Assembly: GCA_021801795.1 (NCBI GenBank)
Contig: JAJYXR010000003.1
Coordinates: forward strand, 120,494-184,493
Reading direction: 5' to 3'
Length of the DNA: 64,000 bases
Source: Actinomycetes bacterium
GTDB lineage: Bacteria > Actinomycetota > Acidimicrobiia > Acidimicrobiales > JAJYXR01
A program made the position numbers and the translations under genes. Of the stretch, positions 1 through 8,007 are shown piece after piece (the stretch's first letter is position 1; each line of letters starts with the position of its first letter). The notes under the pieces are model-generated. The model was not told the origin of the DNA. It was given only the letters and a program-made list of their open reading frames with translations, and ran no database searches.

Positions 1-1107
1 CATGGAGCGAAGGTGGTGCTCCTCACCTCTCCCTACTTCGACGAGCAGCCGCCGCCTGCGAGCGGGGGGATCTGGCCGGAAGACCGCCGAGCGCGGGTCG
101 ACGCCGTGAACCGCATCATCTACCAGGTGGCCAGCCAGTTCCCCTCCACTGTGACGGTGATAAACCTGAACGCCAGGATGGACCCCGGTGGCCAGTTCGC
201 CAGTTTCATCGACGGGGTCGGCATCCGGACCAGCGACGGGGTCCACATAACCGTTGCCGGTGGTCAGTGGCTGGCCCCGTGGCTGCTGCCACAGATATAC
301 GACATTGCGACTTCCGCGCCAGGACCACAGAGCACCTGGGAGCTGGCCGCCAACGGATCGGTGCGTGGCTTCGGGGATGCCCCCTACTTGGGATCGCCCT
401 CTACCCAGGGCAGAGGGCCGGCCTCCGCTGGCGCCGTGGTGGCCATGGCCGCCACCCCCGACGGAGGGGGCTACTGGCTGGCTGGGGCAGACGGCAGGGT
501 CTATGCCTTCGGGGATGCCCGCTTCTACGGCATGCTCCCCCACCCGCCAGGAAGCCAGCCAGCTGAGAGGATCGTGGCCATGGCCGCCACCCCCGACGGA
601 GGGGGCTACTGGATGGCTGGGGCAGACGGCAGGGTCTATGCCTTCGGGGATGCCCGCTTCTACGGTTCGATGGCCGGACGCGGCCTGCCTTCACCCATCG
701 TGGCCATGGCCGCGTCTGGCGGCGGAGGGGGCTACTGGCTGGCAGCGGCAGACGGCAGGGTCTATGCCTTCGGGGATGCCCGCTTCTACGGCATGCCCTC
801 CCACCCGCCAGGAAGCCGGCCCGCTGAGAGGATCGTGGCCATGGCCGCCACCCCCGACGGAGGGGGCTACTGGCTGGCTGGGGCAGGCGGCAGGGTCTAT
901 GCCTTCGGGGACGCCCGCTTCTACGGTTCGATGGCCGGGCGCGGGCTGCCTTCACCCATCGTGGCCATGGCCGCGTCTGGCGGCGGGAACGGCTACTGGC
1001 TGGCCGCGGCCGACGGCACCGTCTATCCCTTCGGGGAGGTTCCCTTCGACGGGGCCATGGGATCGCCGTCGCCCTCTGGTCCTGTAGTAGGCATTGCCCG
1101 GGCGTGA
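1..1107 (+). CDS. SGNH-hydrolase domain protein with C-terminal tandem repeats (5' truncated)
   Basis: The reading frame is open from the first base, so the N-terminus lies outside the window. The first ~95 residues look like the C-terminal SGNH esterase/acetyltransferase domain found behind acyltransferase-3 membrane domains: a 'TSPYF' strand, a 'RVDAVNRI' helix and the 'SDGVHIT' block that would carry the catalytic Asp and His. After it come five to six copies of a ~40-residue unit built on 'GGYWLAGADGRVYAFGDARF', a repeat seen on many secreted actinobacterial proteins and thought to form a beta-propeller-like or wall-binding module. An O-acetyltransferase of cell-envelope glycans is the likely role of the whole protein, but the membrane part is not visible here. 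Confidence 0.7.
   Translation, partial: HGAKVVLLTSPYFDEQPPPASGGIWPEDRRARVDAVNRIIYQVASQFPSTVTVINLNARMDPGGQFASFIDGVGIRTSDGVHITVAGGQWLAPWLLPQIYDIATSAPGPQSTWELAANGSVRGFGDAPYLGSPSTQGRGPASAGAVVAMAATPDGGGYWLAGADGRVYAFGDARFYGMLPHPPGSQPAERIVAMAATPDGGGYWMAGADGRVYAFGDARFYGSMAGRGLPSPIVAMAASGGGGGYWLAAADGRVYAFGDARFYGMPSHPPGSRPAERIVAMAATPDGGGYWLAGAGGRVYAFGDARFYGSMAGRGLPSPIVAMAASGGGNGYWLAAADGTVYPFGEVPFDGAMGSPSPSGPVVGIARA
436..1035 (+). repeat. Near-identical coding repeats in the SGNH-type gene
   Basis: Units beginning 'gtggccatggccg' recur at about 438, 575, 702, 836 and 959. They alternate between a longer and a shorter form, so the true period is a pair of units of about 260 bp. The DNA identity is much higher than the protein function would require, which points to recent duplication or gene conversion. 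Confidence 0.8.
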
Positions 1108-1210
1108 GGCCGGTCGGGAGCGGCTGGGGCAGGACTGGGGCACGGCTGGGAGCGGCCATCTGGCGCGCCGTCACCTGGGAGGCACCCCGGTGGGTTTAGA
1201 TTTGGGCTAT

Positions 1211-1283
1211 TGGCGGGTAGTTCAACCGGCAGAACGCCTGACTTTGGATCAGGAGGTTGGAGGTTCGAGCCCTCCCCCGCCAG
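1211..1283 (+). tRNA. tRNA-Gln (anticodon TTG)
   Basis: A full cloverleaf can be drawn. The acceptor arms TGGCGGG (1211-1217) and CCCGCCA (1276-1282) pair and are followed by discriminator G1283. The anticodon stem CCTGA/TCAGG encloses the loop CTTTGGA, with anticodon TTG at 1244-1246. The T stem GGAGG/CCTCC encloses TTCGAGC, and the variable loop has 5 nt. TTG reads CAA, glutamine. The CCA end is not encoded. No integrase gene lies beside it, so there is no sign that it serves as an attachment site. Confidence 0.95.
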
Positions 1284-1314
1284 CTCAGTTCCACGCGATG
1301 ACGGCCGCCACGCC

Positions 1315-2397
1315 TCAGGGCCGCAACGCGTAGTAGAGATTCGCGGGGTCGTCTACTGCCAGCTGGCTGCACGACCTGAAGCCTGCATCCTGGCCCAGCT
1401 TCGCCACCGCCGAAGGCGGCAGGCCGATGGTGCCCAGCCCGGCTCCTCCTGGCTCCGACATGGAGGACGCGAGGCACGAGGTGAGCGAGAAACCGAGAAA
1501 CATGGCCAGCATCGGGTTCTTCGTGTTCGCATCCCAGCTGTCGGCACAACGCACCTCCTTTACGAGCCAGGTCCCGTCGTCCCTGATAGCCCCCCGGATG
1601 GCTCTCGCTCCATCCTCGGGATGGGTCATGTCGTGGAGGCAGTCGAAGGTGAGCACCAGGCCGTAGGCGGCCTTGCGGGGGATCTCCTCGGCGCGCCTGT
1701 GAAAGATCTCTATGTTCGCGAGCCCCATCTCCGCTGCCTTCGCCCTGGCGCGCTCGACGGCGAGCTCCGAGAGCTCGTAGCCATGAAAGGTGGACCGCGG
1801 GAAGGCCTCGGCCATGGCACAGAGGGCCACGCCGGCACCGCATCCGACGTCGGCCACCAGGATTCCCGCTTCCAGAGCCGCGGGGACTCCCTCGCAGAGA
1901 GGCAGGACCTGGCCCACCAGAGCCAGCCTGGCCCACGGGCCCAGCATCCGCTCCGTTCGATGCACGCCGCTCGGACCCTGGCGGTCATATGGATAGCCCA
2001 CACCGGTACGAAAGGCTGTCTCCAGATCCTCGATCAGGGAGGGATCCGGTGGCCCGGTGAAGGCGCCACCCGCGTACCTGAGGCTGCCCCGCTCCTCGAG
2101 AAGCACCTCTGCTGCCTCCGCTCGCAGCTCGAAGCGCTCTCCGTCCGCCGAGCGGAGCAGGCCGGCAGCTGCCATTGACCGCAGCCATTCGAGCAGCCAC
2201 CTGGGATGCAGGCCACTCCTGGCGGCGACCTCCTCGGCGCTGAGCGCTCCGGCACCGTCCAGCAACGCGTAGAGGCCCAGCCTGTCTCCGAGGTGTACGA
2301 GCAACGAGACCACCTCGCCCTGCTTGTAGCTCCACAGTAGGAAGGCCAATCGATCCACTTCGTCGGGATCCAGGTCGCGACCGTCCAGTTCACTCAT
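1315..2397 (-). CDS. SAM-dependent methyltransferase with N-terminal winged helix
   Basis: This 360-residue protein starts with a winged-helix-like region (about residues 15-95: 'LLVHLGDRLGLYALL', 'SAEEVAARSGLHPRWL'). A Rossmann methyltransferase domain follows, with motif I 'VADVGCGAGVALCAMA' and an acidic 'FDCLHDM' strand. The arrangement matches the Rv2258c-type family of actinobacterial methyltransferases, whose substrates are unknown. The ATG at 2397 is chosen because a GGAGGAG ribosome site lies 6 nt before it; the open frame extends further upstream but without family-like sequence. It ends 31 nt from the convergent tRNA-Gln. Confidence 0.85.
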   Translation of the reverse strand: MSELDGRDLDPDEVDRLAFLLWSYKQGEVVSLLVHLGDRLGLYALLDGAGALSAEEVAARSGLHPRWLLEWLRSMAAAGLLRSADGERFELRAEAAEVLLEERGSLRYAGGAFTGPPDPSLIEDLETAFRTGVGYPYDRQGPSGVHRTERMLGPWARLALVGQVLPLCEGVPAALEAGILVADVGCGAGVALCAMAEAFPRSTFHGYELSELAVERARAKAAEMGLANIEIFHRRAEEIPRKAAYGLVLTFDCLHDMTHPEDGARAIRGAIRDDGTWLVKEVRCADSWDANTKNPMLAMFLGFSLTSCLASSMSEPGGAGLGTIGLPPSAVAKLGQDAGFRSCSQLAVDDPANLYYALRP

Positions 2398-2433
2398 CTC
2401 TGCTCCTCCATTTGAGACGCTAACCTGTGGGCT

Positions 2434-2808
2434 ATGGCCCAGGCAGCAGCGCGCCGTGCGCTGGTCCGGTACAGGGTGATGGCCTACACGACGGCCGTGC
2501 TCCTGATAATCCTGGTCTTCGCCGGCATCCCTCTGCAGGTATGGGACCATAACCTCTGGATCGTAGAGGTGGTGGGCACCATGCACGGCTATCTCTACCT
2601 GGTCTACCTCCTGGTGGCCTTCGACTTCACCAGGAAGCTCCGGGTTCCCGTGGCGCGGATGCTGCTCGTCCTGCTGGCCGGCACCGTGCCCTTCGCAGCG
2701 ATCGTCGCGGAGCGGCTTCTCACCAGGCGCTACGAGCGGGAGCTAGCCGAAGGCCTGCTCTCCGACCCGGCAGATACGGCTACGCCAGCTCCAGCCGCCG
2801 AGAGATGA
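2434..2808 (+). CDS. DUF3817 integral membrane protein
   Basis: This is a 124-residue protein with three hydrophobic segments (about residues 17-35, 48-66, 76-93) and the DUF3817 signature 'GTMHGYLYLVYLLVAFD'. The family is widespread in actinobacteria and has no known biochemical role. Its stop overlaps the next ATG by four bases (ATGA), so the two small membrane proteins are translationally coupled. The 36-bp gap to the divergent methyltransferase leaves little room for separate promoters. Confidence 0.85.
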   Translation: MAQAAARRALVRYRVMAYTTAVLLIILVFAGIPLQVWDHNLWIVEVVGTMHGYLYLVYLLVAFDFTRKLRVPVARMLLVLLAGTVPFAAIVAERLLTRRYERELAEGLLSDPADTATPAPAAER

Positions 2809-3206
2809 ACGAACCCGGCAAGGCTCGCAGTCGCTGGCTGTCCAGACGTGCGATCATCGCCCATGTAGCGCTGGTGATATGGGTGCCCGGCTGTGCCATC
2901 GCGACCAGGTGGCAGGTGGGCATCGCCGTAGGGGGCAACAGCCTCGGATGGGTCTACTCGGTGATGTGGCCTACCTTCGCTCTTTTCGCGGTGGTCTTCT
3001 GGTGGTACCTCATACACGACGACCCCGACTCCCTCGGAAGCCGTGGCCTGAAGCGGATGGTGCAGGACGGTCCACCGATACCCGAAGTCGACGGCGGGAG
3101 CGCGTACATCGCTCAGGCAGAGGCAGAGGATCCTGAGCTGGCCGCGTACAACGCCTACCTGGAGAGCCTCTCGAAGACCGCTCCGAGCAGCTGGCAGAGG
3201 CGCTGA
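2805..3206 (+). CDS. Small actinobacterial membrane protein (two TM segments)
   Basis: This 133-residue protein has two hydrophobic segments (about residues 17-36 and 48-67), 'WWYLIHDDPDSLG' just after the second, and an acidic C-terminal tail ending 'EDPELAAYNAYLESL'. Genes of this type usually follow a DUF3817 gene in actinobacteria. Some databases call them glucitol-operon-like regulators, but nothing here supports DNA binding. The function is unknown. Confidence 0.75.
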   Translation: MNEPGKARSRWLSRRAIIAHVALVIWVPGCAIATRWQVGIAVGGNSLGWVYSVMWPTFALFAVVFWWYLIHDDPDSLGSRGLKRMVQDGPPIPEVDGGSAYIAQAEAEDPELAAYNAYLESLSKTAPSSWQRR

Positions 3207-3225
3207 GCCGTTCGTGAGCCGAGGC

Positions 3226-4059
3226 TCAGCTGCCGCGGAACACCGGTGGGCGCTTGGCCATGAAGGCCGTCATCGCCTCCACGAGGTCGTCGGACTGGAG
3301 AAATCCAGCATTCCAGGTCGCGACGTAGTCGAGACCTTCGGCTACTGACCTGCCCCTGGAGGCCCGCAGCACAGCCTTCGTGCCCTGCACGGCCAGCGGC
3401 GAGTTCGCCGCCATCTCGGCTGCCATGGCCAGGGCTGCCGCCTGGGCAGACGCAGCATCTGGGTGAACGGAGTTCACCAGGCCTATGCGCATGGCATGGT
3501 CCGCGGTGATGTCCTTACCGGTGAGGGCCAGCTCCGCGACCTGACCGGTCCCTATGATCCCGGGAAGCCGCTGGAGGCTTCCGAGATCGGCGACGATGGC
3601 TACCCTTGTCTCGCGCACCGAGATGGTCGCGTCTTTGGATGCCACCCTTACGTCACACGCGGAGGCCAGGTCGATGGCACCTCCTATGCAGTAACCATGA
3701 AGGGCAGCGATCACCGGCTTCGGGCAGTCGGCCACGGCAGTGATGCTGGCCTGCAGCCTCAGTACCTCCCTGCGCACCGCTGAGGCCCGCCTGGCAGGTG
3801 ATGCCGGGCTACGACCGTCTGCGGGAGATCCACCCAGGAGCGACCCCATGGCCTTCAGGTCCAGGCCCACGCTGAAATGCGGACCTCGCGCAGCGATGAC
3901 CACGGCGCGCACCTCGGGGTCCGCCTCGACCACCTCCATGGCACGCGGCAGCTCCTCGAAGAATGCCGGTCCCATGGCATTACGGGCTTCGGCCCGATCT
4001 AGCCAGACGGTGGCAATCCCCTCGCCTCGCTCGACGGACAACACGGTCAGCTTCTCCAC
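3226..4059 (-). CDS. Crotonase-family protein, delta(3,5)-delta(2,4)-dienoyl-CoA isomerase-like
   Basis: This is a 277-residue crotonase fold protein. The oxyanion-hole segments are 'HFSVGLDLKAM' and 'HGYCIGGAIDLAS'. The active-site stretch 'VRETRVAIVADLGSLQRLP' carries the Glu and Asp typical of ECH1-type dienoyl-CoA isomerases, where a hydratase would have two glutamates. The likely role is shifting double bonds of odd-position unsaturated acyl-CoAs into the beta-oxidation path. An ordinary enoyl-CoA hydratase annotation is the alternative. A ~20-residue Ser/Ala/Arg-rich insert ('GGSPADGRSPASPARR') sits before the second helix. Confidence 0.85.
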   Translation of the reverse strand: MEKLTVLSVERGEGIATVWLDRAEARNAMGPAFFEELPRAMEVVEADPEVRAVVIAARGPHFSVGLDLKAMGSLLGGSPADGRSPASPARRASAVRREVLRLQASITAVADCPKPVIAALHGYCIGGAIDLASACDVRVASKDATISVRETRVAIVADLGSLQRLPGIIGTGQVAELALTGKDITADHAMRIGLVNSVHPDAASAQAAALAMAAEMAANSPLAVQGTKAVLRASRGRSVAEGLDYVATWNAGFLQSDDLVEAMTAFMAKRPPVFRGS

Positions 4060-4097
4060 GCCGCCAGCGTAGACCCAGTGGGGACTAGCCTTCCTCC

Positions 4098-5279
4098 GTG
4101 ACCAAACGCGCCCCGCTGGCCCCTGGACGCGGCCATGGGGAGGAGGCCCAGCCCGACCGTACCCGCGTTCCGAAGGCTGGCCTGATCGCGTGCGCCGCGG
4201 TGGCGGTCCTGCTGGCCAGCTGCTCTGGAACGCCAGCTACTCACCGCCAGTCAACTCCACGCTCTGGCGTGCATCCCGCCAGCCGGTCAGCGCCTCGGGT
4301 CCGCTTCGGGATAATCCCGACTGGAGGCTCGCCATCCGAGCTCCTGCCCGAGCTGCGCGAGCTCTCGGGGGGAAAACCGCTGCTGCTCCACCTCTACGTC
4401 GGATGGAGGGCCGCCGACGGCATGAGCCCACCATGGCTGCCTGGCCTCCAGGCTCAGCTCGCGACCTATGGAAAGGCTGGGTTCGACGAAGAGGTGGTGC
4501 TCCGCTACGAATCCGCCAGAGGCGACGTGGCAGGTTACGCGGCCTTCGCGGCCGCCCTGGTGAAAGACCTCGCACCGGATCCCCGAGTCACCGACCTGCA
4601 GGTGACGAACGAGGCTGACTCACCCCTCGATCGTGCTGCCTCCGACGGCGGCTACCCGGGCGCCTCCCAGGCACTCGTCGAAGGCATCGAAGAGGCCCAC
4701 GATGCTGCTGTTGCCATCGGCTCACCACTGCGCATCGGCTTCAACGTAGCCACCCTTCCCACCACCAGCGCCATGGTCGCGTTCTTCGGGCAGCTATGGC
4801 ACATCGGGGGACCCGCCTTCGCCTCCGATGTTGGATTCGTCGGCCTCGACATCTATCCCGGCACCTACTTCCCCCCGCTGCCGGCAGCCGGAACGCTTGA
4901 CCTATATGGCACAGCGGAGTCCACCGTCGCCCAGGCGCTCCAGGACTTCCGCTCTCAGGTGCTTCCCGCGGCCCACATCCCCGCCAGCGCCCACATCGAG
5001 ATCACCGAGATCGGATTCGCGACCAGCCACTCCTGGCACCACACCGACGCCGAGCAGGCGCTTCTCGTCCGAGCCTTCGCCGCCGGTGCCTGCAGCGCCG
5101 CAGCCAGGGTAGGACTCAGCGCCTTCGAGTGGTTCGACCTGACAGACGCCTCTGCGCCGGCAGCGGACCTGAGCGCACCGGCGCTGCACCTGCCCTGGCG
5201 CTTCGGTCTGCTCAGGAGCGACCTCCAGGCCAAGCCCGCCTTCGCCACATACCGGAAGGTCATCGCTCGCGGCTGTTAG
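4098..5279 (+). CDS. Secreted lipoprotein with glycoside-hydrolase-like TIM-barrel features
   Basis: This is a 393-residue protein starting at GTG. A basic N-terminus precedes the hydrophobic 'GLIACAAVAVLLASC', which ends in a lipobox Cys near residue 42, so it should be a membrane-anchored lipoprotein. The mature part alternates strands and helices. It has 'VTNEADSP' (Glu ~172) and 'EITEIGFA' (Glu ~304), spaced like the acid/base and nucleophile glutamates of clan-A glycosidases. The GH family cannot be named from inspection, and the substrate is unknown. The 3' end contains 'FEWFDLTD', also typical of the end of such barrels. Confidence 0.6.
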   Translation: MTKRAPLAPGRGHGEEAQPDRTRVPKAGLIACAAVAVLLASCSGTPATHRQSTPRSGVHPASRSAPRVRFGIIPTGGSPSELLPELRELSGGKPLLLHLYVGWRAADGMSPPWLPGLQAQLATYGKAGFDEEVVLRYESARGDVAGYAAFAAALVKDLAPDPRVTDLQVTNEADSPLDRAASDGGYPGASQALVEGIEEAHDAAVAIGSPLRIGFNVATLPTTSAMVAFFGQLWHIGGPAFASDVGFVGLDIYPGTYFPPLPAAGTLDLYGTAESTVAQALQDFRSQVLPAAHIPASAHIEITEIGFATSHSWHHTDAEQALLVRAFAAGACSAAARVGLSAFEWFDLTDASAPAADLSAPALHLPWRFGLLRSDLQAKPAFATYRKVIARGC

Positions 5280-5385
5280 CCGGTATCGGTTGAGCGAGCT
5301 CCTGTCGCGCTCGGCCGCACAGCACCAGCTCGGCCGCCACCGACCTGGCGCGAAGGCACCCCCGGCCGCTAACCTGCGCCACGAC

Positions 5386-5487
5386 ATGGGATCGCTCATA
5401 AAGAAGCGCCGTAAGCGCATGCGGAAGAAGAAGCATAAGAAGATGCTGAAGGCGACCCGCTGGCAGCGCCGCGCAGCGGGCAAGTAG
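5386..5487 (+). CDS. 30S ribosomal protein bS22 (33 residues)
   Basis: The product starts 'MGSLIKKRRKRMRKKKHKK' and ends 'RWQRRAAGK'. It is almost pure Lys/Arg and matches the actinobacterial bS22/AURKAIP1-COX24-type small protein found on the mycobacterial 30S subunit. The open frame extends upstream to 5290, but only the part from the internal ATG at 5386 is family-like. It lies 5 bp from the convergent nhaA stop. Confidence 0.93.
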   Translation: MGSLIKKRRKRMRKKKHKKMLKATRWQRRAAGK

Positions 5488-5492
5488 CGGAA

Positions 5493-6788
5493 TCAGCCTG
5501 GGTTCTGCGCTGCTTTCCTACCGAGCGCACCCAGTAATAACAGCACGCCTGCTCCGAGGACTGCCGAGGCAACCGATCCAGCCAGCAGGCCGGCCTGGGC
5601 GGCAGCGAACAGGTGAGGGCGACCGCTGAAGGCCACACGGGCAAAGAGCAGCGGGACCGTAAAGCCCATCCCGGTGAGCGCGCTGGCTCCGACCATCTGC
5701 CCGGTCGCACGAAGAGGGGCACCCGCAGCTCGCCGGTCCGAGCGCGTCATGGACCTGCCGGCAATCACCGCGCCGAGGCTCACGCCAGAGGTCTTGCCTA
5801 CGATCCTGGCCAGCAGTATTCCCGAGAAGACGGCCAGTGCTCCAGGACTCGCCAGCAGCGCCACCCTCAGATCCACGCCGGTGTTGGCCAGTGCGAACAC
5901 CGGGAGAACCACGGCGGCGGAAACCCAGGAGGCCTGCTGCTCGGATCGAATGGCCAGCCGTGACCGACGGTCCCCATGCGGAGCCCTGCCGTCGGGTCGG
6001 GATGAGCCCGACCTCTTGTAAGCCGCGGCCGGCACCAGGGCCCCCGCCACCACCCCCGCCAGCGCGGGTTCTATATGGGCAGAGGCCAGAAGGATCCATG
6101 CCGGCACCACGCATGCCATGGCAGGCCAGCTCGTGGCCGACCACCGGCGCAGCCCGATGAGGCCTGCGACCAGCCCTACCAGTAACAGCAGCGGCCACAA
6201 GACGAGGTGCTCGCCCGAGACGACCGCGAGAACCGTCACCGAGCCGATGTCGTCAGCCACCGCCACGCCCAGTAGCAGCAGCCGCAGCTCCGGGTGGAGC
6301 TGCTTCGAGAGCAGGCCGGCAGCACCCGCGACAAATGCGATGTCCGTAGCCATCGGCACGCCCCACCCTCGGGACGCTGGTCCCGAGTGCGCGACGCAGA
6401 GGTAAGCCGCGGCGGCGAGGGCCATGCCACATCCCGCGGCCACTACCGGGAGGAGGGCGTGACGCCGATGGGAGAGCAGCCCTACGGACCGTTCACGGGC
6501 CATCTCCAGCCCTACGGCCAGGAAGAAGATCGTCATGGCTCCGGAATCCACCCAGTCCCTCGGGTCCGAGGTCCATGACCCCAGGAGCTTCTCGTGGAAC
6601 CGATGGCTCCAGAACCCCGCGTAGGTAGCCGACCACGGACTCGACGCCCAGCCGACGGCCACCAGGGCACCTACCACGAGGCCCAGGCCCGCCACCTGCT
6701 CGACCCGCCTGCGCGACCGGCCAGCCTCGTCGCTGAGAGGCGGCGGTATGGTAACGGAGGCTTCGCGGGAGGGATTCAGGCGTGGCAT
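5493..6788 (-). CDS. nhaA: Na+/H+ antiporter NhaA
   Basis: This 431-residue polytopic membrane protein exchanges cytoplasmic Na+ for H+. Hallmarks are 'MTIFFLAVGLE', 'GVPMATDIAFVAG', the ion-binding Asp pair in 'GVAVADDIGSV', 'VLPVFALANTGV', and 'ALTGMGFTVPLLFA' near the end. About eleven to twelve hydrophobic segments are visible. A hydrophilic Arg/Ser/Gly-rich loop ('SGSSRPDGRAPHGDRRSR') lies in the middle, as in many actinobacterial homologues. The start at 6788 gives a 30-residue polar N-tail; ATG or GTG codons a little downstream are possible. Confidence 0.93.
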   Translation of the reverse strand: MPRLNPSREASVTIPPPLSDEAGRSRRRVEQVAGLGLVVGALVAVGWASSPWSATYAGFWSHRFHEKLLGSWTSDPRDWVDSGAMTIFFLAVGLEMARERSVGLLSHRRHALLPVVAAGCGMALAAAAYLCVAHSGPASRGWGVPMATDIAFVAGAAGLLSKQLHPELRLLLLGVAVADDIGSVTVLAVVSGEHLVLWPLLLLVGLVAGLIGLRRWSATSWPAMACVVPAWILLASAHIEPALAGVVAGALVPAAAYKRSGSSRPDGRAPHGDRRSRLAIRSEQQASWVSAAVVLPVFALANTGVDLRVALLASPGALAVFSGILLARIVGKTSGVSLGAVIAGRSMTRSDRRAAGAPLRATGQMVGASALTGMGFTVPLLFARVAFSGRPHLFAAAQAGLLAGSVASAVLGAGVLLLLGALGRKAAQNPG

Positions 6789-6970
6789 GGCAGTTCGCCG
6801 ACCAGCCTTCCCGGCACACCAGCTAAGAGCCTACCTGGCTCCAGGCGAGATTGCCCCGTCCGTCATGGCGGCTAGTTCACACATCCGGACCACGGCGCTG
6901 GCGCGCAACGGCCACCTGCCAGGAGGCAGCGGCGATCCAGGACCATGGCGCCTCCGCTGCAGCCGACGGA

Positions 6971-7885
6971 TCAGCCTCCGGCCAGAGGCTCCTCCGGCCG
7001 GAAGGTGCGGACCTGCACCAGCGGGGCCCTCTCCCCGCGCATCACCAGGTACTCCCGCCCAGCCAGCCCCATTTTCTCCAGCTCGCCCTCGATGAACCAG
7101 GTAGATCCGCTGCCTGCGAGGCGGGGCCGTGCTCCGGTGGCGTCGGCCAGGCAATCACGCCAGTGGGCCAGCTGGGGCGCCAGAGCGATCGCAGCGCGCT
7201 CGAGGTCGTTCCCCCCCTCACCTGCCAGCTCGCCACCTGCGGGATCAGCTGCACGCGCACCCTCGCCTGCCAGCTCGCCACCCGCGGCCGGCGGGGACTG
7301 TCCGTTCATACGATCCCACTGGCCGAACACGGCAGCAGTGTCCATCGCGAAGGGGGGCATGAGCAGGACGAAGCTCCGATCCTCGAAGTCGAGTGGCTCC
7401 ACCAGCTCGCCAGCGCCGCCCACCTGTGCCCTCCCGCCGGTGATGCAGAAGGGCACGTCAGAGCCGAGCCGTGCCGCGACCGCCAGATCTCCATATCCCG
7501 CCCACCGGAGGATCGCTGCTGCGTCTGCGGAGCCTCCCCCCAGCCCCGCTCCCACGGGAATCCGCTTCACCAGCCTCACGGCTGCCTCCCGTCCTGCCAG
7601 TGCCAGGGCACGACCCACCAGGTTCTTGGAATCCGTCGGCAGATCACCGAGGTCTCTGCCATCAGGCAGCTCGTTAACGATCGCCAGACCGCGGCCTACC
7701 TCTACCTGGAGGACGTCTGCGAGGTCGAGGGTGACCATCTCTGACTCGAGCAGGTGGTACCCATCCGCACGGCGACCGAGGACGCGAAGGCTCAGCGTCA
7801 GCTTCGCATGGGCCATCAGCAGTGCAGGCTCGAAGGCACCTCCCGCTCGATCGGGGACGACCAGCCGCCCCCTATCGAACACCAT
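6971..7885 (-). CDS. ispE: 4-diphosphocytidyl-2-C-methyl-D-erythritol kinase
   Basis: This GHMP kinase phosphorylates CDP-methylerythritol in the MEP isoprenoid pathway. 'AHAKLTLSLRVLGRRADGY' carries the catalytic Lys, and 'VGAGLGGGSADAAAIL' is the ATP-binding glycine loop with the active-site Asp. The ATG at 7885 gives 304 residues, the usual family length. ATG 7816 is an alternative. The frame also stays open upstream to a GTG (8032) and a TTG (8050) that overlap ksgA, through a tandem Ser/Gly/Thr/Ala repeat. A duplicated 'GGELAGEG' insert lies near residues 199-223. ksgA directly upstream is the usual actinobacterial neighbour. Confidence 0.88.
   Translation of the reverse strand: MVFDRGRLVVPDRAGGAFEPALLMAHAKLTLSLRVLGRRADGYHLLESEMVTLDLADVLQVEVGRGLAIVNELPDGRDLGDLPTDSKNLVGRALALAGREAAVRLVKRIPVGAGLGGGSADAAAILRWAGYGDLAVAARLGSDVPFCITGGRAQVGGAGELVEPLDFEDRSFVLLMPPFAMDTAAVFGQWDRMNGQSPPAAGGELAGEGARAADPAGGELAGEGGNDLERAAIALAPQLAHWRDCLADATGARPRLAGSGSTWFIEGELEKMGLAGREYLVMRGERAPLVQVRTFRPEEPLAGG
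7216..7287. repeat. 45-bp-spaced duplication inside ispE
   Basis: Two 27-bp copies (7216-7242 and 7261-7287) differ at two positions and start 45 bp apart, which keeps the reading frame. On the minus strand they encode two 'GGELAGEG' blocks in a region where IspE proteins normally have a short loop. Confidence 0.85.
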
Positions 7886-7940
7886 CTTCGCCGCGCGCAC
7901 CAGCCTGGCCGCGCCCGAGGTGCCGTCCCCGGCTCGCGCC

Positions 7941-8005
7941 GAGGAGCCGGCGGTGCCCGAGGAGCCGGCGGTGCCCGAGGAGCCGGCGGTGCCCGAGGAG
8001 CCGGC
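7941..8005. repeat. 18-bp tandem repeat at the ksgA/ispE junction
   Basis: The unit gaggagccggcggtgccc occurs 3.6 times without change. It is in frame with ispE (repeating Ser-Gly-Thr-Ala-Gly-Ser), but only translated if ispE starts upstream of 7885. Confidence 0.95.
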
Positions 8006-8007
8006 TC

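Noticed and set aside
1211..1283. tRNA-Gln as integration site of a mobile element
   Set aside because: There is no integrase, no duplicated tRNA end and no change in gene type on either side.
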